Part shown: one piece after another, positions 5,253 to 5,479 of the stretch
Position numbering within the stretch: position 1 is the first letter of the stretch
How the letters are laid out: every line of letters starts with the position of its first letter
Assembly (NCBI GenBank): GCA_913020235.1
Contig: CAJWBT010000177.1
Span: forward strand, 1 to 5,479
Direction of reading: 5' to 3'
Source: an uncultured Chloroflexota bacterium
Lineage (GTDB): Bacteria > Chloroflexota > Dehalococcoidia > UBA3495
DNA: 5,479 nucleotides
Translations under genes and position numbers: made by a program
Notes under the pieces: generated by a model
The model's database searches: none
Seen by the model: the letters and a program-made list of their open reading frames with translations, nothing else
Told to the model about the DNA's origin: nothing

Positions 5253-5479
5253 CTATAACCCCAGCAGCCGCCGGGCGTTTCCTTCGTTGATTAGCTCTCG
5301 TTCGGCCTCCGTGCAGGCCAAGCTGTCTATCATCACGTTAAATTCACTGAAATGGGAAAACGGGTGATCGGTGCCGTACAGCAGCTTCTCCGGGCCATAG
5401 CTCTTGTAGCAGTACTCCAACGCGTCGGGACTGTGGGCCACCGTGTCCACGTAAATCTTGTCGAAGTAGTGGCGGGCCG
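5253..5479 (-). CDS. amidohydrolase family protein, C-terminal fragment (5' end outside window)
   Basis: The reading frame enters from the right edge and ends at TAG (5253-5255), giving 74 visible residues. These include YFDKIYVDTVAHSPDALEYC (4-23), the loop LLYGTDHPF (32-40) and the ending GNARRLLGL. The loop's Asp37 corresponds to the last metal-site/catalytic Asp of the Amidohydro_2 TIM barrel (PF04909). The ending is the classic C-terminal helix of ACMSD-type decarboxylases and related hydrolases. Such enzymes use a mononuclear metal to hydrolyse or decarboxylate ring compounds in the cytosol. The substrate cannot be read from this fragment. GTG 5450 could start an internal frame, but it is not the real start because family sequence continues upstream of it. 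It is in tandem with the GYD gene. Confidence 0.9.
   Translation of the reverse strand, partial: ARHYFDKIYVDTVAHSPDALEYCYKSYGPEKLLYGTDHPFSHFSEFNVMIDSLACTEAERELINEGNARRLLGL

Noticed and set aside
1..5479. A new defence, toxin or mobile system
   Set aside because: All six genes fall into recognisable or plausible single-gene families. No toxin-antitoxin pair, nuclease/helicase cluster, reverse transcriptase, repeat array or recombinase was seen.

Overview
This window looks like a piece of a high-GC, non-model environmental bacterium. Two features hint at Chloroflexota (Dehalococcoidia or SAR202-like): a lipoprotein with a Thr/Pro/Ala-rich linker just after the lipobox, and the combination of a MnmG/TrmFO-related FAD protein, a GYD-domain protein and an amidohydrolase. 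That placement is an inference from protein style, not a proof. The region holds six protein genes, two of them cut by the window edges. I found no rRNA, tRNA, CRISPR array, transposase or phage gene.

Layout from left to right. (1) At 2-1132 on the minus strand is a FAD-dependent oxidoreductase whose C-terminus lies outside the window. (2) A 314-base divergent intergenic region (1133-1446) carries a candidate extended -10 promoter for the FAD gene and a perfect 10-bp GC hairpin. (3) At 1447-2145 on the plus strand is a secreted lipoprotein whose last 30 or so residues look frameshifted. (4) Only 24 bases later, at 2170-3333 on the plus strand, is a crotonase-superfamily enzyme of the MenB/BadI type. 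It has a ~120-residue N-terminal extension and lacks two of the residues expected for DHNA-CoA synthase. (5) A 281-base gap (3334-3614) has a 14-bp perfect stem and a consensus TATAAT box. (6) At 3615-4553 on the plus strand is a textbook NudC-type NADH pyrophosphatase. (7) The convergent gap 4554-4802 holds a hairpin and one copy of a dispersed palindromic repeat. (8) At 4803-5096 on the minus strand is a GYD-domain protein with its own promoter candidate. (9) At 5253-5479 on the minus strand is the C-terminal end of an amidohydrolase whose N-terminus is outside the window.

The genes do not form one obvious pathway. The crotonase and the amidohydrolase fit acyl-CoA or aromatic/alicyclic carboxylate catabolism. 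The FAD enzyme is an uncharacterised redox flavoprotein. The Nudix hydrolase is housekeeping (NAD(H) turnover or RNA 5'-NAD decapping) and its codon choice is visibly less GC-biased than that of its neighbours. The lipoprotein and crotonase may be co-transcribed, and the amidohydrolase and GYD gene lie in tandem. I see no convincing new multi-gene system. The most useful leads are the variant crotonase, the Cys-rich motif in the FAD protein, and the likely frameshift in the lipoprotein.
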